DNA from: Mesorhizobium sp. SARCC-RB16n
GTDB taxonomy: Bacteria; Pseudomonadota; Alphaproteobacteria; Rhizobiales; Rhizobiaceae
Assembly (NCBI RefSeq): GCF_008520305.1
Contig: NZ_ML703269.1
Span: 1-64,000 of the forward strand
DNA length: 64,000 nucleotides
Direction of reading: 5' to 3'
Part shown: piece after piece, positions 1 through 9,981 of the stretch
How positions within the stretch are numbered: position 1 is the first letter of the stretch
Layout: each line of letters begins with the position of its first letter
Made by a program: the position numbers and the translations under genes
Notes under the pieces: model-generated
Databases searched by the model: none
The model's input: only the letters and a program-made list of their open reading frames with translations
What the model was told of the DNA's origin: nothing

Positions 1-25
1 TTCAACGCAATCGTGAGGTTGCCTG

Positions 26-1066
26 ATGAGCGGCGAATTGGTGCTTGTCACCGGCGGATCGGGGTTCCTCGGCGCTCACTGTATTCTGGCCCTGTTGAAG
101 GCAGGCTACCGCGTGCGGACGACCGTGCGGTCCAGCAAACGCGAGGCCGACGTTATCGCCATGTTGAAGGCCGGCGGCGCCGAGCCGGGCGACAGGCTCT
201 CCTTTGCCATAGCCGACCTCATGAGCGACGCCGGCTGGCCCGATGCTATCGCCGGCTGCGACTATGTTCTGCATGTCGCGTCACCGTTCCCGCCCGGCGT
301 GCCCAAACACGAGGACGAGCTGATCGTTCCAGCCCGCGAGGGCGCCTTGCGGGTGCTCAGGGCTGCACGAGACGCCGGTGTCAGGCGCGTGGTGCTCACC
401 TCATCCTTCGCTGCTATCGGCTATGGCAAGATGCCGCCCGACGGCCGGCCCTTCACCGAGGAGAGCTGGACCGATCCAACGGCCAAGGTCAGCGCCTATG
501 TGAAATCGAAGACGCTCGCCGAACGCGCGGCCTGGGATTTCATCGCCGCCGAGGGGGGCAGCCTGGAGTTGGCGGTCGTCAACCCGGTCGGCATTTTCGG
601 ACCTGTGCTGGGGTCCGATCATTCGACCTCCACCGAATTTGTCCAGCGCATGATGAACGGTGCCATGCCCGGATTGCCGCGCCTGTCCTTCGGCGTGGTC
701 GACGCGCGCGACGTGGCCGACCTACATGTGCGCGCCATGACCAATCCCGCCGCCAAGGGCGAGCGGTTTCTGGCCGTCGCCGGCGATTTCATGACCGTGC
801 GGGCGATTGCGCAGACAGTGAAGACGCGGCTCGGCGTGGCCGCCTCGCGGGTCTCGACGCGGGAGCTTCCCGATTGGCTGGTGCGGGTGGTGGGGCTGTT
901 CAACGCTGAAGCCGCTCAGCTCGTGACGGAACTCGGCAAGGTCAAGAACGCCACCAACGCCAAGGCGGTGCGCATGCTCGGCTGGGCGCCTCGCTCGCGC
1001 GAGGACGCGCTGGCCGCTACCGGAGAAAGCCTGATCAGGCTCGGGCTGGTCAAGACCCCGAAATAG
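26..1066 (+). CDS. NAD(P)-dependent extended SDR, dihydroflavonol-reductase-like
   Basis: A 346-residue extended short-chain dehydrogenase/reductase. The nucleotide-binding motif TGGSGFLG is at residues 9-16, a Ser-Ser pair near 126-127 precedes the catalytic Tyr158-x3-Lys162 (AYVKSK), and the NPVGIFGP segment is typical of the dihydroflavonol-4-reductase/aldehyde-reductase branch. Length is normal for that branch. Members reduce carbonyls on varied small molecules with NADPH; the substrate cannot be read from sequence. It converges on the QorB-like gene, with a strong GC hairpin between them. The ATG at 26 is the only good start before the motif; the left window edge hides any upstream partner. 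Family assignment is firm, substrate unknown. Confidence 0.88.
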   Translation: MSGELVLVTGGSGFLGAHCILALLKAGYRVRTTVRSSKREADVIAMLKAGGAEPGDRLSFAIADLMSDAGWPDAIAGCDYVLHVASPFPPGVPKHEDELIVPAREGALRVLRAARDAGVRRVVLTSSFAAIGYGKMPPDGRPFTEESWTDPTAKVSAYVKSKTLAERAAWDFIAAEGGSLELAVVNPVGIFGPVLGSDHSTSTEFVQRMMNGAMPGLPRLSFGVVDARDVADLHVRAMTNPAAKGERFLAVAGDFMTVRAIAQTVKTRLGVAASRVSTRELPDWLVRVVGLFNAEAAQLVTELGKVKNATNAKAVRMLGWAPRSREDALAATGESLIRLGLVKTPK

Positions 1067-1095
1067 CGCGGCGGGAGAAAGACTTCCCGCCGCGC
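1066..1095. terminator. Hairpin between convergent genes
   Basis: GCGCGGCGGGA at 1066-1076 pairs perfectly with TCCCGCCGCGC at 1085-1095 around an 8-base loop. It lies exactly between the stops of two convergent genes, so it probably serves as a shared terminator or 3' end stabiliser. Neither strand has a long T-tract, so it is not a textbook Rho-independent terminator. Confidence 0.6.
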
Positions 1096-1100
1096 TGGTT

Positions 1101-1991
1101 TCAGCCAGCCAGGGCTGCCTTGTTGGCCTCGAGGAACTGCTTCAGCGGTATCGACTTCCGGCCGGAAAGTGTCTCCACCGAGTCCGTCACCATGCCAAGA
1201 TCGCCGGCGCGCGTGGCGGCGTCGAAGGACACCAGCAGTTTGGCGATCGGCTCGGGAAGCCCGGCTGCCTTCATCCCCTCGGTGAGCGCTTCGTCGGAGA
1301 GCTGGACGACCTGGATCGGCTTGCCGGTGACTTCGGTGACGAGTGCCGCGACTTCGGCTGATGTATAGGCCTTTGGGCCAGTCAGCGTGTAAGTCGTGCT
1401 TTCGCTGTTGTCCGAAGCCAGCCCCGCGGCAATGGCCGCGGCGAGATCGTCGCGCGCGCCATAGGAAATGGCGCCGCCGGCCGCGGACGTATACCATTGG
1501 CCCGATGCGAGGATTTGCGGCATCGCCATGAACAGGTTCTCGTCATACCAGCCATTGCGGAAGATCGTGTAGGGAATGCCACTGGCCTTGATCGCCTGTT
1601 CGGTGTCGTAATGATCGGGGGCAAAGAGCACGGCGCAACCCGGCTCGGTGTTGGGCAGCGAGGTGTAAAGCAAGTGGCCGACGCCAGCCTTGCTGGCCGC
1701 CGCGACCGCCGCCAGCTGCTGTTCGCGCCGCTTTCCCTGGATCGCCAGCTCGTTGGTCGAAATGATGAGCGCCCGGTCGGCGCCGGCGAAGGCCTTGGCA
1801 AGCGAGGCCTGATCGTCGAAATCGGCCTCGCGAACGGTGACGCCGCGCGCCGACAAGTCGGCAAGATTGGCCGGCGTGCGGGTGGTGGCGATGATCCGGG
1901 CCGCCGGCACCTCGAATGTATTCAGCAGATGATTGATAACGCTGCGGCCGAGCTGGCCGGACGCGCCGGTAACGAGAAGAGTTGCGGTCAT
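1101..1991 (-). CDS. NmrA/QorB-like NAD(P)H:quinone reductase (SDR)
   Basis: An atypical SDR of the NmrA/QorB type: TGASGQLG at residues 8-15, no YxxxK catalytic pair, and the FRNGWYDEN block that E. coli QorB (YtfG) has at the equivalent place. Such proteins reduce quinones or act as redox sensors in the cytosol. I start at the ATG ending at 1991 because AGGA lies 5-8 bases upstream; an alternative ATG at 2006 adds five residues. It is divergent from an HxlR regulator, the same arrangement as ytfG/ytfH in E. coli, so control by that regulator in response to electrophiles or quinones is a reasonable inference. Confidence 0.85.
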   Translation of the reverse strand: MTATLLVTGASGQLGRSVINHLLNTFEVPAARIIATTRTPANLADLSARGVTVREADFDDQASLAKAFAGADRALIISTNELAIQGKRREQQLAAVAAASKAGVGHLLYTSLPNTEPGCAVLFAPDHYDTEQAIKASGIPYTIFRNGWYDENLFMAMPQILASGQWYTSAAGGAISYGARDDLAAAIAAGLASDNSESTTYTLTGPKAYTSAEVAALVTEVTGKPIQVVQLSDEALTEGMKAAGLPEPIAKLLVSFDAATRAGDLGMVTDSVETLSGRKSIPLKQFLEANKAALAG

Positions 1992-2125
1992 GGGGGATCC
2001 TGACATTGCGCCGGAAGGCGGTTCGGGTGGCAGTCTCAAAAAGAGCCCAGCACTAAAATAGGAATTGACCCGATGCCGTAAAGAAGGCAGTTTTTCGGGA
2101 GGTAGGCACACGCAGGGAACCAGCC

Positions 2126-2536
2126 ATGGACAGCCGGACCGTCAATCTGAAATCCAAACTCGAAGTCTATAAAGCGATGACCGACGGCGGAAACATTGCC
2201 GATTGCCCGGTCCGCGACGTCATCCAGGGGCTGAATGGCAAATGGAGCTCGCTGTTGACGGCGGCCCTGGCCGAGCAGCCTTATCGCTTCGGCGAATTGC
2301 GTCGGCTGGTTCCCGACATCTCGCAGCGCATGCTGACCCAGACGCTCTATGACTTGCAGCGCGATGGCTATGTGCATCGCGAAGTGTTCCCGACCAAACC
2401 GCCCAGCGTCGAATACAGCCTGACAGACCTCGGACGATCAATGTTCGACGCTTTGCAGTATCTGTTGCAGTGGGCTGAAAACAACCACGACGCGGTGCGC
2501 GACGCGCGCACTGCCTTTGACTCGACACAGGCTTGA
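2126..2536 (+). CDS. HxlR-family winged-helix transcriptional regulator
   Basis: A 136-residue HxlR-type regulator. The family pattern CPVRDVIQGLNGKW begins near residue 27, followed by FGELRRLVPDISQRMLTQTLYDLQRDGYVHRE (recognition helix and wing) and YSLTDLGRSM. The single Cys just before the domain is where many HxlR/QorR proteins sense thiol-reactive compounds; this is known for relatives, not shown here. The 134-bp gap to the divergent reductase gene, with a TTGACC element at about 2064, probably holds both promoters and the operator. Confidence 0.9.
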   Translation: MDSRTVNLKSKLEVYKAMTDGGNIADCPVRDVIQGLNGKWSSLLTAALAEQPYRFGELRRLVPDISQRMLTQTLYDLQRDGYVHREVFPTKPPSVEYSLTDLGRSMFDALQYLLQWAENNHDAVRDARTAFDSTQA

Positions 2537-2589
2537 CCAGCCGCGTAGCGCTCTGCGTCGCGACTTGATTTCATCCGGCGGCTGAAGGA

Positions 2590-3855
2590 TTGTCCCGGCC
2601 AGTTCGGCTTGGGGGCAACGGCATTTCCTACGATATCGCAATTGCAGGCGCCGGTCCGGCGGGACTGGCCATGGCGCTCTATCTCAAGCGGGCCGGACAC
2701 CGCATCACCATCTTCGAGCGTTTCGAGGAACCCAAACCTGTAGGCTCAGGTCTGATCCTGCAGCCGACCGGGCTGACGGTTCTGGCCGATCTCGGTCTGC
2801 TGGACGACATACTGGCGCTTGGGGCCCGCATCGATCGGCTGCATGGCGCCGACGCCTCGACCGGCCGCACCGTGCTCGACGTCCGCTACGACGCTCAGCA
2901 CGGCGGCCGCTTCGGCTTGGCGGTGCACCGGGCGGCCTTGTTCGGCGTGCTGTTTCGCGCTGCCCGGCGCGAGGCGATCGCCATCGAGACCTGCGTCGAG
3001 ATCGAGACTATGGAGACCGGCGAACGGGCGACGCTGATCTGTGGCAACGGACGAAGGGCAGGACCGTTCGATCTGGTTGTCGACGCCAGCGGCGCACGCT
3101 CGAAACTGCGGCAGTGCGCCGATAATGCCGGAGCACCACGACCACTCACCTATGGCGCGTTCTGGGCATCGCTGGACTGGCAAGGCGAGGGCTTTGACGA
3201 GCACGCGCTTTTGCAGCGCTACGACAAGGCCAACGTGATGATCGGCGTGCTGCCGATCGGCCGGCCGGAACCGGATGCCGAAAAGATGGCGGCATTCTTC
3301 TGGAGCCTGAAACCGGCGGATGCCGATGCTCTGCGCAGCCTCGGCATCGATGCCTGGAAGGAGCGGGTGGTGCGACTGTGGCCGCAGGCCGAGGCGTTCA
3401 CCAGCCAGATCGACAGTTTCGACCAGCTCTCGCTGGCCCGCTACGGCCACCACACGATGAAGTTTCCTGTTGGCCGGCGGTTGGCCGTGATCGGCGATGC
3501 CGCGCATTCGACCAGCCCGCAGCTTGGCCAGGGCGCCAATATGGCGCTGCTCGACGCTGCGGCGCTCAGCCATGCGCTGGCGCGCGCGGACGGCGTGGAG
3601 GCGGCACTCGAAGCCTACGCCAATGCGCGGCGCTGGCATGTGCGGGCCTTCCAGGCACTGTCGCTTGCATTCACGCCCTTCTACCAGTCGGATTCCGTGG
3701 CGCTGCCCTTCATTCGCGACAGGCTGGTGGCGACGATCGCCAGGATTCCGCCGGCGCCGCGGTTTCTGGCCTCGATGGTGGCCGGAACGGTGGTCGATCC
3801 GTTCAGGCGGGCTGGACTTGCCGAGGCGCGGTGGCCGGATCGCCTTGCCGAATGA
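2590..3855 (+). CDS. FAD-dependent monooxygenase (p-hydroxybenzoate hydroxylase type)
   Basis: A class A flavoprotein hydroxylase of about 421 residues. The FAD-binding GAGPAG is at residues 20-25, followed by the strand ending in FERF, a central VDASGARSKLR block, and the second FAD/NADPH motif GDAAHS at 302-307 followed by PQLGQGANMALLDA. Such enzymes hydroxylate aromatic or related substrates using NAD(P)H and O2. No ATG or GTG is available: the only conventional start before the Rossmann motif is TTG at 2590, with AAGGA directly against it, an unusually tight spacing, so the exact start is uncertain. The last 53 bases overlap the 3' end of the convergent GST gene. Confidence 0.88.
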   Translation: MSRPVRLGGNGISYDIAIAGAGPAGLAMALYLKRAGHRITIFERFEEPKPVGSGLILQPTGLTVLADLGLLDDILALGARIDRLHGADASTGRTVLDVRYDAQHGGRFGLAVHRAALFGVLFRAARREAIAIETCVEIETMETGERATLICGNGRRAGPFDLVVDASGARSKLRQCADNAGAPRPLTYGAFWASLDWQGEGFDEHALLQRYDKANVMIGVLPIGRPEPDAEKMAAFFWSLKPADADALRSLGIDAWKERVVRLWPQAEAFTSQIDSFDQLSLARYGHHTMKFPVGRRLAVIGDAAHSTSPQLGQGANMALLDAAALSHALARADGVEAALEAYANARRWHVRAFQALSLAFTPFYQSDSVALPFIRDRLVATIARIPPAPRFLASMVAGTVVDPFRRAGLAEARWPDRLAE

Positions 3856-4540
3856 GGCTTGATAGAAAAGATCCCTTCGCCCGCAGGAAAGCCTGCAGGC
3901 GCTGCGGATAGTCCGGCGCCACGGCTTGCCTGATCGACGGACGGTCGCTTAACGCCTTGCGCCAGGCCTGGACAAGCGGCTTGCCGTCCAGGATGCCGAA
4001 ATCGCCGATCCGGTCGAAAGCGTCGAGGTACCGGAAGACCGGGCCGTAAACGGCATCGACCAGGGAAAGGCGGTTGCCAGCGAACCATGGTCCGCTCCGC
4101 GGGGCATCGCCCGGCAGTTCAACCTCAACACGGTCGAACATCGCCGACAGCGCGCTGGACTCGGCGAGGAGGCCGGCCTCGCTCGATGCTGAATAGAGCC
4201 GGCCGATGGCGTTGAGAATGGCTGAGCCATACTCGATCCAGGCACGGTGCCGGGCGCGTGCATAGGGATCAGCAGGGTGGAGGGGATTGGCCTGCGTCTC
4301 CTCGAGGAATTCGAGGATGACCGCGGATTCGAAGATTATCGTCTCGTCGCCAGTTTGCTGTACGCGCAGCAGCGGCACCTTGCCGAGCGGCGAGATTGCC
4401 TTGAACCAGTCCGGTTTGTCGGCGAGGTCGATGTCGATGCGCTCGAACGGGACGCCTTTCTCCGCCAGCGAGATCGCTGCACGCTGGACATAGGGGCAGA
4501 GGGGATGGCTGACGAGAATGAGGGTGTCGGCACGTTTCAT
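3803..4540 (-). CDS. Glutathione S-transferase family protein
   Basis: A 245-residue cytosolic GST. The N-terminal thioredoxin fold has SHPLCPYVQR with Cys15 in the catalytic position, as in omega/beta-like cysteine GSTs, then SPLGKVPLLRV (cis-Pro) and ESAVILEFLEE (the glutathione-gamma-Glu contact). A helical C-terminal domain follows. I use the ATG at 4540 because it places the fold at the N-terminus. It is divergent from a MarR regulator with three palindromes in the 100-bp gap, so inducible detoxification controlled by that regulator is likely. Substrate unknown. Confidence 0.9.
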   Translation of the reverse strand: MKRADTLILVSHPLCPYVQRAAISLAEKGVPFERIDIDLADKPDWFKAISPLGKVPLLRVQQTGDETIIFESAVILEFLEETQANPLHPADPYARARHRAWIEYGSAILNAIGRLYSASSEAGLLAESSALSAMFDRVEVELPGDAPRSGPWFAGNRLSLVDAVYGPVFRYLDAFDRIGDFGILDGKPLVQAWRKALSDRPSIRQAVAPDYPQRLQAFLRAKGSFLSSLIRQGDPATAPRQVQPA

Positions 4541-4560
4541 GGGATGTGTCTCTCGATATC

Positions 4561-4621
4561 GATGCATTTGCATCTATGTAGATGCATCTGCATTGATCGT
4601 CAAGCTTGATGCAGTTGCATC
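4561..4621. promoter_or_regulatory. Three palindromic operator-like sites between GST and marR-type genes
   Basis: Three 14-bp sites of the form GATGCA-N2-TGCATC: 4561-4574 (perfect), 4581-4594 (last base differs) and 4608-4621 (perfect). Starts are 20 and 27 bp apart. They fill the divergent promoter region between the GST start (4540) and the MarR-family start (4641). Size and symmetry suit a dimeric winged-helix repressor, so this is most simply the operator array for the adjacent regulator. Seen directly; the regulator-site link is inferred. Confidence 0.75.
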
Positions 4622-4640
4622 TATCTCTTATGGTGCGGCC

Positions 4641-5093
4641 ATGACAGAGATGCCTTCGCCGGATGCCATCAAGGTCTGGGCCCGCCTGATGCGGGTGTCA
4701 CGCCAACTGATGGAGCGTGCCGAGGACGCGCTGAAGGAGGGCAGTCTGCCGCCGCTTGCATGGTACGACGTGCTGCACGAGCTTGCGGAGGCCGGCGAGG
4801 GCGGCTTGCGGCCGTTTCAATTGATCGAGCGCACCCTGTTTGCGCAATACAACATCTCGCGGCTGTTGGCTCGGCTCGAGGCCGACGGACTGGTCGAGAA
4901 ACTGCCGGTGGCCGATGACGGCCGCGGGCAAATCATCCGCGTCACGGCCAAGGGACGTGAGACGCGCCGCCGGATGTGGGCGGTCTACGGACGCTCGATC
5001 GCCGAACTGGTGGGTGCCAAGCTCTCGCCGGATGAGCTGGGCATGGTCTCGGCACTGCTCGGCCGGCTGCGTCATCCGCCTGCCACGGACTGA
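4641..5093 (+). CDS. MarR-family transcriptional regulator
   Basis: A 150-residue MarR-type winged-helix protein: an N-terminal dimerisation helix, then LFAQYNISRLLARLEADGLVEK as recognition helix and the wing PVADDGRGQIIRVTAKGRE. The start is placed at 4641 (MTEMPSP) because upstream codons in the same frame read through the operator palindromes. It is probably autoregulatory and a repressor of the divergent GST gene. The ligand is unknown. Confidence 0.9.
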   Translation: MTEMPSPDAIKVWARLMRVSRQLMERAEDALKEGSLPPLAWYDVLHELAEAGEGGLRPFQLIERTLFAQYNISRLLARLEADGLVEKLPVADDGRGQIIRVTAKGRETRRRMWAVYGRSIAELVGAKLSPDELGMVSALLGRLRHPPATD

Positions 5094-5180
5094 GCCTGCG
5101 CATGGCGCGGCCGCGCCGGCATCGGCAGATATTTTTCTTCTTTGCCCTTGCGCCGATCCTCGGATTGCGCAATATGCCGA

Positions 5181-5195
5181 ACCGTAACGTACGGT
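5181..5195. promoter_or_regulatory. Palindromic site upstream of the TetR-family gene
   Basis: ACCGTA-ACG-TACGGT is a perfect 6+3+6 inverted repeat, overlapped by a second palindrome CGTAC-G-GTACG at 5188-5198. It sits about 50 bp before the regulator's start, where a TetR autoregulatory operator is usually found. The assignment is inferred from symmetry and position. Confidence 0.55.
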
Positions 5196-5243
5196 ACGGC
5201 GCTCGCGGAGGCGAGCAAGGACCACCATTAACAGGAACGGGAC

Positions 5244-6942
<1,699 letters not shown>

Positions 6943-6962
6943 GCGATCCAGGCTCGACCAAT

Positions 6963-6991
6963 AAAACGGCGCCGCGAGGCGCCGTTTTTAT
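6963..6991 (+). terminator. Rho-independent terminator of ilvC
   Basis: AAAACGGCGCC (6963-6973), a GCGA tetraloop of the stable GNRA type, and GGCGCCGTTTT (6978-6988), running into a T-tract. The stem is perfect over 11 bp. The A-tract on the other side means it may also stop transcripts from the convergent BA14K gene. Confidence 0.9.
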
Positions 6992-7017
6992 TTCAGATTG
7001 CCAGGTTCGGTTACAGC

Positions 7018-7599
7018 TCAACTATAAGGCGACCAGCACTGCTGGCGCGGGCCGTTGTAGGGCTGGAACGTGTTGTCCCAGGCGCGATACGACCGGTACC
7101 TGTTATAGCACCACTGGACATGGGCGCTGGAAAGCCGACCCGCACGGTAGTAGCGATGCGGGTGATAGTACCGCGGATAGGAGTCATAGTAATAGGGATC
7201 ATAATAGTTGTTGTAGGCCAGGCTGCCCAATCCGAGGCCGAGGCCTAGACCCAAAATGGCCGCGTCACCATCATCGAAGTTTCGACGATGATGCCGCCAA
7301 CGCCAGTTGTTATTGCCATTCCAGTTGCCGCCGTTCCAGTTACGGGAAAAATTACGTTGACCGCTGAAGTTGCCGGAGCGGAATCTGAAGTCGCCGCCAC
7401 CGTTGTGCCAGCGCCAGATCGGGCGATTGTTGCCGCCGGCCCAGCTGTCGCGGACGGGGATGATCTGCGGCGCGGGCGCCGTGGTTGCGGTCGAGAGATC
7501 CGGTTGCAGGATCGGGCCGGCGAGCGACGGCACCGTCAGTCCCGCAACAAGGCCGAGGCTTATCAGCCCGGACCGGAAGGAAGAAAAGAGCGGTTTCAT
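7018..7599 (-). CDS. BA14K-family secreted protein
   Basis: A 193-residue exported protein. The N-terminus (from MKPLFSSF) is a signal peptide with a hydrophobic core and an Ala-Gly cleavage region near residue 30. A low-complexity Asn/Gly/Trp/Arg-rich stretch follows, then a short Gly/Leu repeat and a Tyr-rich segment. The C-terminus carries the BA14K block ([19 protein letters not shown] ... QCWSPYS), named after a Brucella immunoreactive lectin-like protein. Precise function in free-living rhizobia is unknown. The start at 7599 is chosen for the signal peptide and GGAGAG eight bases upstream. Confidence 0.85.
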   Translation of the reverse strand: MKPLFSSFRSGLISLGLVAGLTVPSLAGPILQPDLSTATTAPAPQIIPVRDSWAGGNNRPIWRWHNGGGDFRFRSGNFSGQRNFSRNWNGGNWNGNNNWRWRHHRRNFDDGDAAILGLGLGLGLGSLAYNNYYDPYYYDSYPRYYHPHRYYRAGRLSSAHVQWCYNRYRSYRAWDNTFQPYNGPRQQCWSPYS

Positions 7600-7762
7600 T
7601 TCACTCTCCAAGGAGTAAAGGCCCCACGCCGACACACCGGGAAGAGGCCTATTGATGGGACTTTTCCTATGAACGGAAGATGAACAGAAAGGTTCCGTCA
7701 ACCATGACGGGCATGCGCCTCGGCTCTTGTGTTGGCTGTCGCTTGCGGGCAAAGGTCAGGAC

Positions 7763-8875
7763 ATGTCGCTGCGCCTTGCCACCTTCAATGTCGAGAACCT
7801 GATGAACAGGTTCGATTTTTCCGGCTATCGCAACCAGCTCAACGAGGATCGCACGCTGGCGCTGTTCGATATCCAGAGCGAGGCCGAATACAGGATGTTG
7901 GAACAGGCGCGAGCCATCGCGCAATCCGACGATACGCGGCAGCTGACGGCGCTGGCCATCGCCGCCACCCGCGCCGACATCATCTGCATGCAGGAGGTCG
8001 ACAATATCGAGGCCTTGAAAGCCTTCGAATATGGCTATCTGTTCAAGATGGTGGGGCAGGGTTACCGCCAGAAATACACCACGTCGGGCAACGATTCGCG
8101 CGGCATCGACGTCGCCTTGATGATGCGCAATGAAACCGCGCAGGGACAGCCGATCGAATTCGTGCGCATGACCAGCCACGCCTATGTCACCTACGAGCAG
8201 TTCGGGCTGCACACGCCAGAGCTTGCGGCCCTCGGCAACCAGGCCAACGAGCGCATCTTCCGGCGCGACTGCCTGGAAGTCGACATCAAGGTCGGCGGCG
8301 CGCCGATGACGCTCTATCTCGTGCACTTCAAGTCGATGGGGTCGCCCCGCAACGGGCTCGACGGACGCGAGGCGACGATGCCGGTGCGCATCGCCGAGGC
8401 GCGGGCCGTGCGGCACATCATCGAGGAGCGTTTCGGTCGGGAACATGCCGCCGACAAGCGCTGGGCGATCTGCGGCGACATGAACGATTACCGCCAGCGC
8501 GTGAAGATCGCCGGCGATGAGATCGACGGCTATCGTTTCCAGGTGGTGGACGAGAACCTGTCCTGCATCAACGTGCTGACCGCGGGCGGCTTCTGCGAAA
8601 ATGTGGTCGAGCGGCGGCCGGAAATGAACCGCTGGACCTTCTATCACACACGCGGACCCGAAGAGCGGCATCTGTGCCAGCTCGATTATGTCCTGCTTTC
8701 CAGGGGACTGGCGGCGAAGAATGCCACCGCCGTCCCCGACATCATCCGCAACGGCCAACCCTGGCGCACGATCTTTCCCGCGGGCCAGGAAGTCGAGCGC
8801 TTCCCGCGTGCCGGCTGGGATCGGCCCAAGGCTTCGGACCACTGCCCGGTGGCGATCACGCTGGACATGGTCTGA
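7763..8875 (+). CDS. Endonuclease/exonuclease/phosphatase-family hydrolase
   Basis: A 370-residue protein with the full EEP (DNase I-like) motif set in order: TFNVENL at the N-terminus, MQEVDN with the metal-binding Glu, SRGIDVAL, HFKS, CGDMND, LDYVLLS and the C-terminal SDHCPVAI. All expected catalytic residues are present, so it should be an active Mg2+-dependent phosphoesterase. The substrate (DNA, phospholipid or a small phosphodiester) is not evident. ATG at 7763 follows GGTCAGGAC. The NUDIX-like gene begins 27 bp downstream in the same direction, suggesting cotranscription. Confidence 0.9.
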   Translation: MSLRLATFNVENLMNRFDFSGYRNQLNEDRTLALFDIQSEAEYRMLEQARAIAQSDDTRQLTALAIAATRADIICMQEVDNIEALKAFEYGYLFKMVGQGYRQKYTTSGNDSRGIDVALMMRNETAQGQPIEFVRMTSHAYVTYEQFGLHTPELAALGNQANERIFRRDCLEVDIKVGGAPMTLYLVHFKSMGSPRNGLDGREATMPVRIAEARAVRHIIEERFGREHAADKRWAICGDMNDYRQRVKIAGDEIDGYRFQVVDENLSCINVLTAGGFCENVVERRPEMNRWTFYHTRGPEERHLCQLDYVLLSRGLAAKNATAVPDIIRNGQPWRTIFPAGQEVERFPRAGWDRPKASDHCPVAITLDMV

Positions 8876-8902
8876 TGGGCAGAATGGGGCCTGAGCGCCG
8901 GC

Positions 8903-9619
8903 ATGAGTTTTGATCTTCCGCGCAACGTCATCCTCCCGGTCGACGCCATCGATGTGCGCCTCGATGCCGGCCCGCATCCCTTCGCGGTGGATAATGTGGA
9001 GGCGATTGCCGAGAACTGGCGGCAGGAGATAGCGGCCAATCCGGCGCTGTTCGACGGCACTGTGGTTCTGCTTTCAGAGCTTGCCTATCGCGACCGCAGC
9101 CTCATTGGCCGCTGCCATCCGGTCAACTACTCGACCTTCATGCTGTGGCGGAAGCGGCGCGAGAATTCCGGCGCCGAACACGCCTATGCCCATGCCATGC
9201 TGGTGGCCGGCGACAATGCGCTGGTGGCGATCCGCATGGGGCCGCGAACGGTCAATGCCGGTCGGGTCTATTTCGCCGCCGGTTCGTTCGAGCCGATCGA
9301 TTTCCGTGATGGTCTCGTGGATGTCGATTTCAACATGATCCGCGAGGTGCGCGAGGAGACCGGCCTCGACCTGTTGGACGCCAGGCGCGGCGTGCGCTGG
9401 CACGCCCTGTCTACGGCAAGCGGAACCGTCATCTTCCGCCGTTATCATGTCGATGAGCCTGCCGATGAGATCGCGCGCCGAATCTCGGCCTTCGTCGCCA
9501 CCGAAGTCGATCCGGAAATCGAGGGACCGGTGATCATCCGCCATGCCGGCGACCTGCCGGACGGGCTGTCGGCGCACATGAAGCCGCTGATCGAGTGGCA
9601 TTTTTCGAACGAAGGCTAA
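8903..9619 (+). CDS. NUDIX-like hydrolase with degenerate box
   Basis: A 238-residue protein whose centre contains REVREETGL, the diagnostic core of the NUDIX box. The upstream part of the box is not canonical: the usual Gly and first Glu of G-x5-E-x7-REUxEExGU are not in register. Catalytic Glu residues of the REVREE core are intact. Substrate unknown; it may have lost or altered activity. It is probably cotranscribed with the EEP hydrolase upstream. Confidence 0.7.
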   Translation: MSFDLPRNVILPVDAIDVRLDAGPHPFAVDNVEAIAENWRQEIAANPALFDGTVVLLSELAYRDRSLIGRCHPVNYSTFMLWRKRRENSGAEHAYAHAMLVAGDNALVAIRMGPRTVNAGRVYFAAGSFEPIDFRDGLVDVDFNMIREVREETGLDLLDARRGVRWHALSTASGTVIFRRYHVDEPADEIARRISAFVATEVDPEIEGPVIIRHAGDLPDGLSAHMKPLIEWHFSNEG

Positions 9620-9726
9620 ATCGTTGGTATCTTGCGTGCGCCTTGCGGAGAAGCCCAGAGATTGTGTTGTGCGATCAAATTCGCTAAAATGCTATCAACG
9701 ACATCACTACAAGTAGGTTGCTATCG

Positions 9727-9981
9727 ATGAGCGCCGTTACTATACGCAATTTGCCAGAGGAAACGCTCCGCGCCTTGAAGGTGCGGGCTGCGCACCACGG
9801 CCGCAGCACCGAGGCCGAGATGCGAGAGATCCTTGAAACGGCCGTGCGGCCGGCCAATCGGGTCAAACTCGGCTCGCTGCTCGCCGCCATCGGTCGCGAG
9901 GCCGGATTGTCGCAAGAGGATGTCGATACCTTGCAGCAGCTTCGCGACAAAACACCGGGCGAGCCGGTGCGGTTCGAATGA
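9727..9981 (+). CDS. FitA-like ribbon-helix-helix antitoxin
   Basis: An 84-residue antitoxin. The N-terminal ribbon-helix-helix (VTIRNLPEETLRALKVRA ... GRSTEAEMREIL) matches FitA/StbC proteins; the C-terminal tail would thread into the PIN toxin. Start at ATG 9727; a TTG at 9718 is less likely. Its stop overlaps the toxin start by ATGA, the normal coupling for this family. FitA relatives bind TGCTATCA-type half-sites; TGCTATCA occurs at 9690-9697 and TGCTATCG at 9719-9726, as a direct rather than inverted pair. Confidence 0.88.
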   Translation: MSAVTIRNLPEETLRALKVRAAHHGRSTEAEMREILETAVRPANRVKLGSLLAAIGREAGLSQEDVDTLQQLRDKTPGEPVRFE

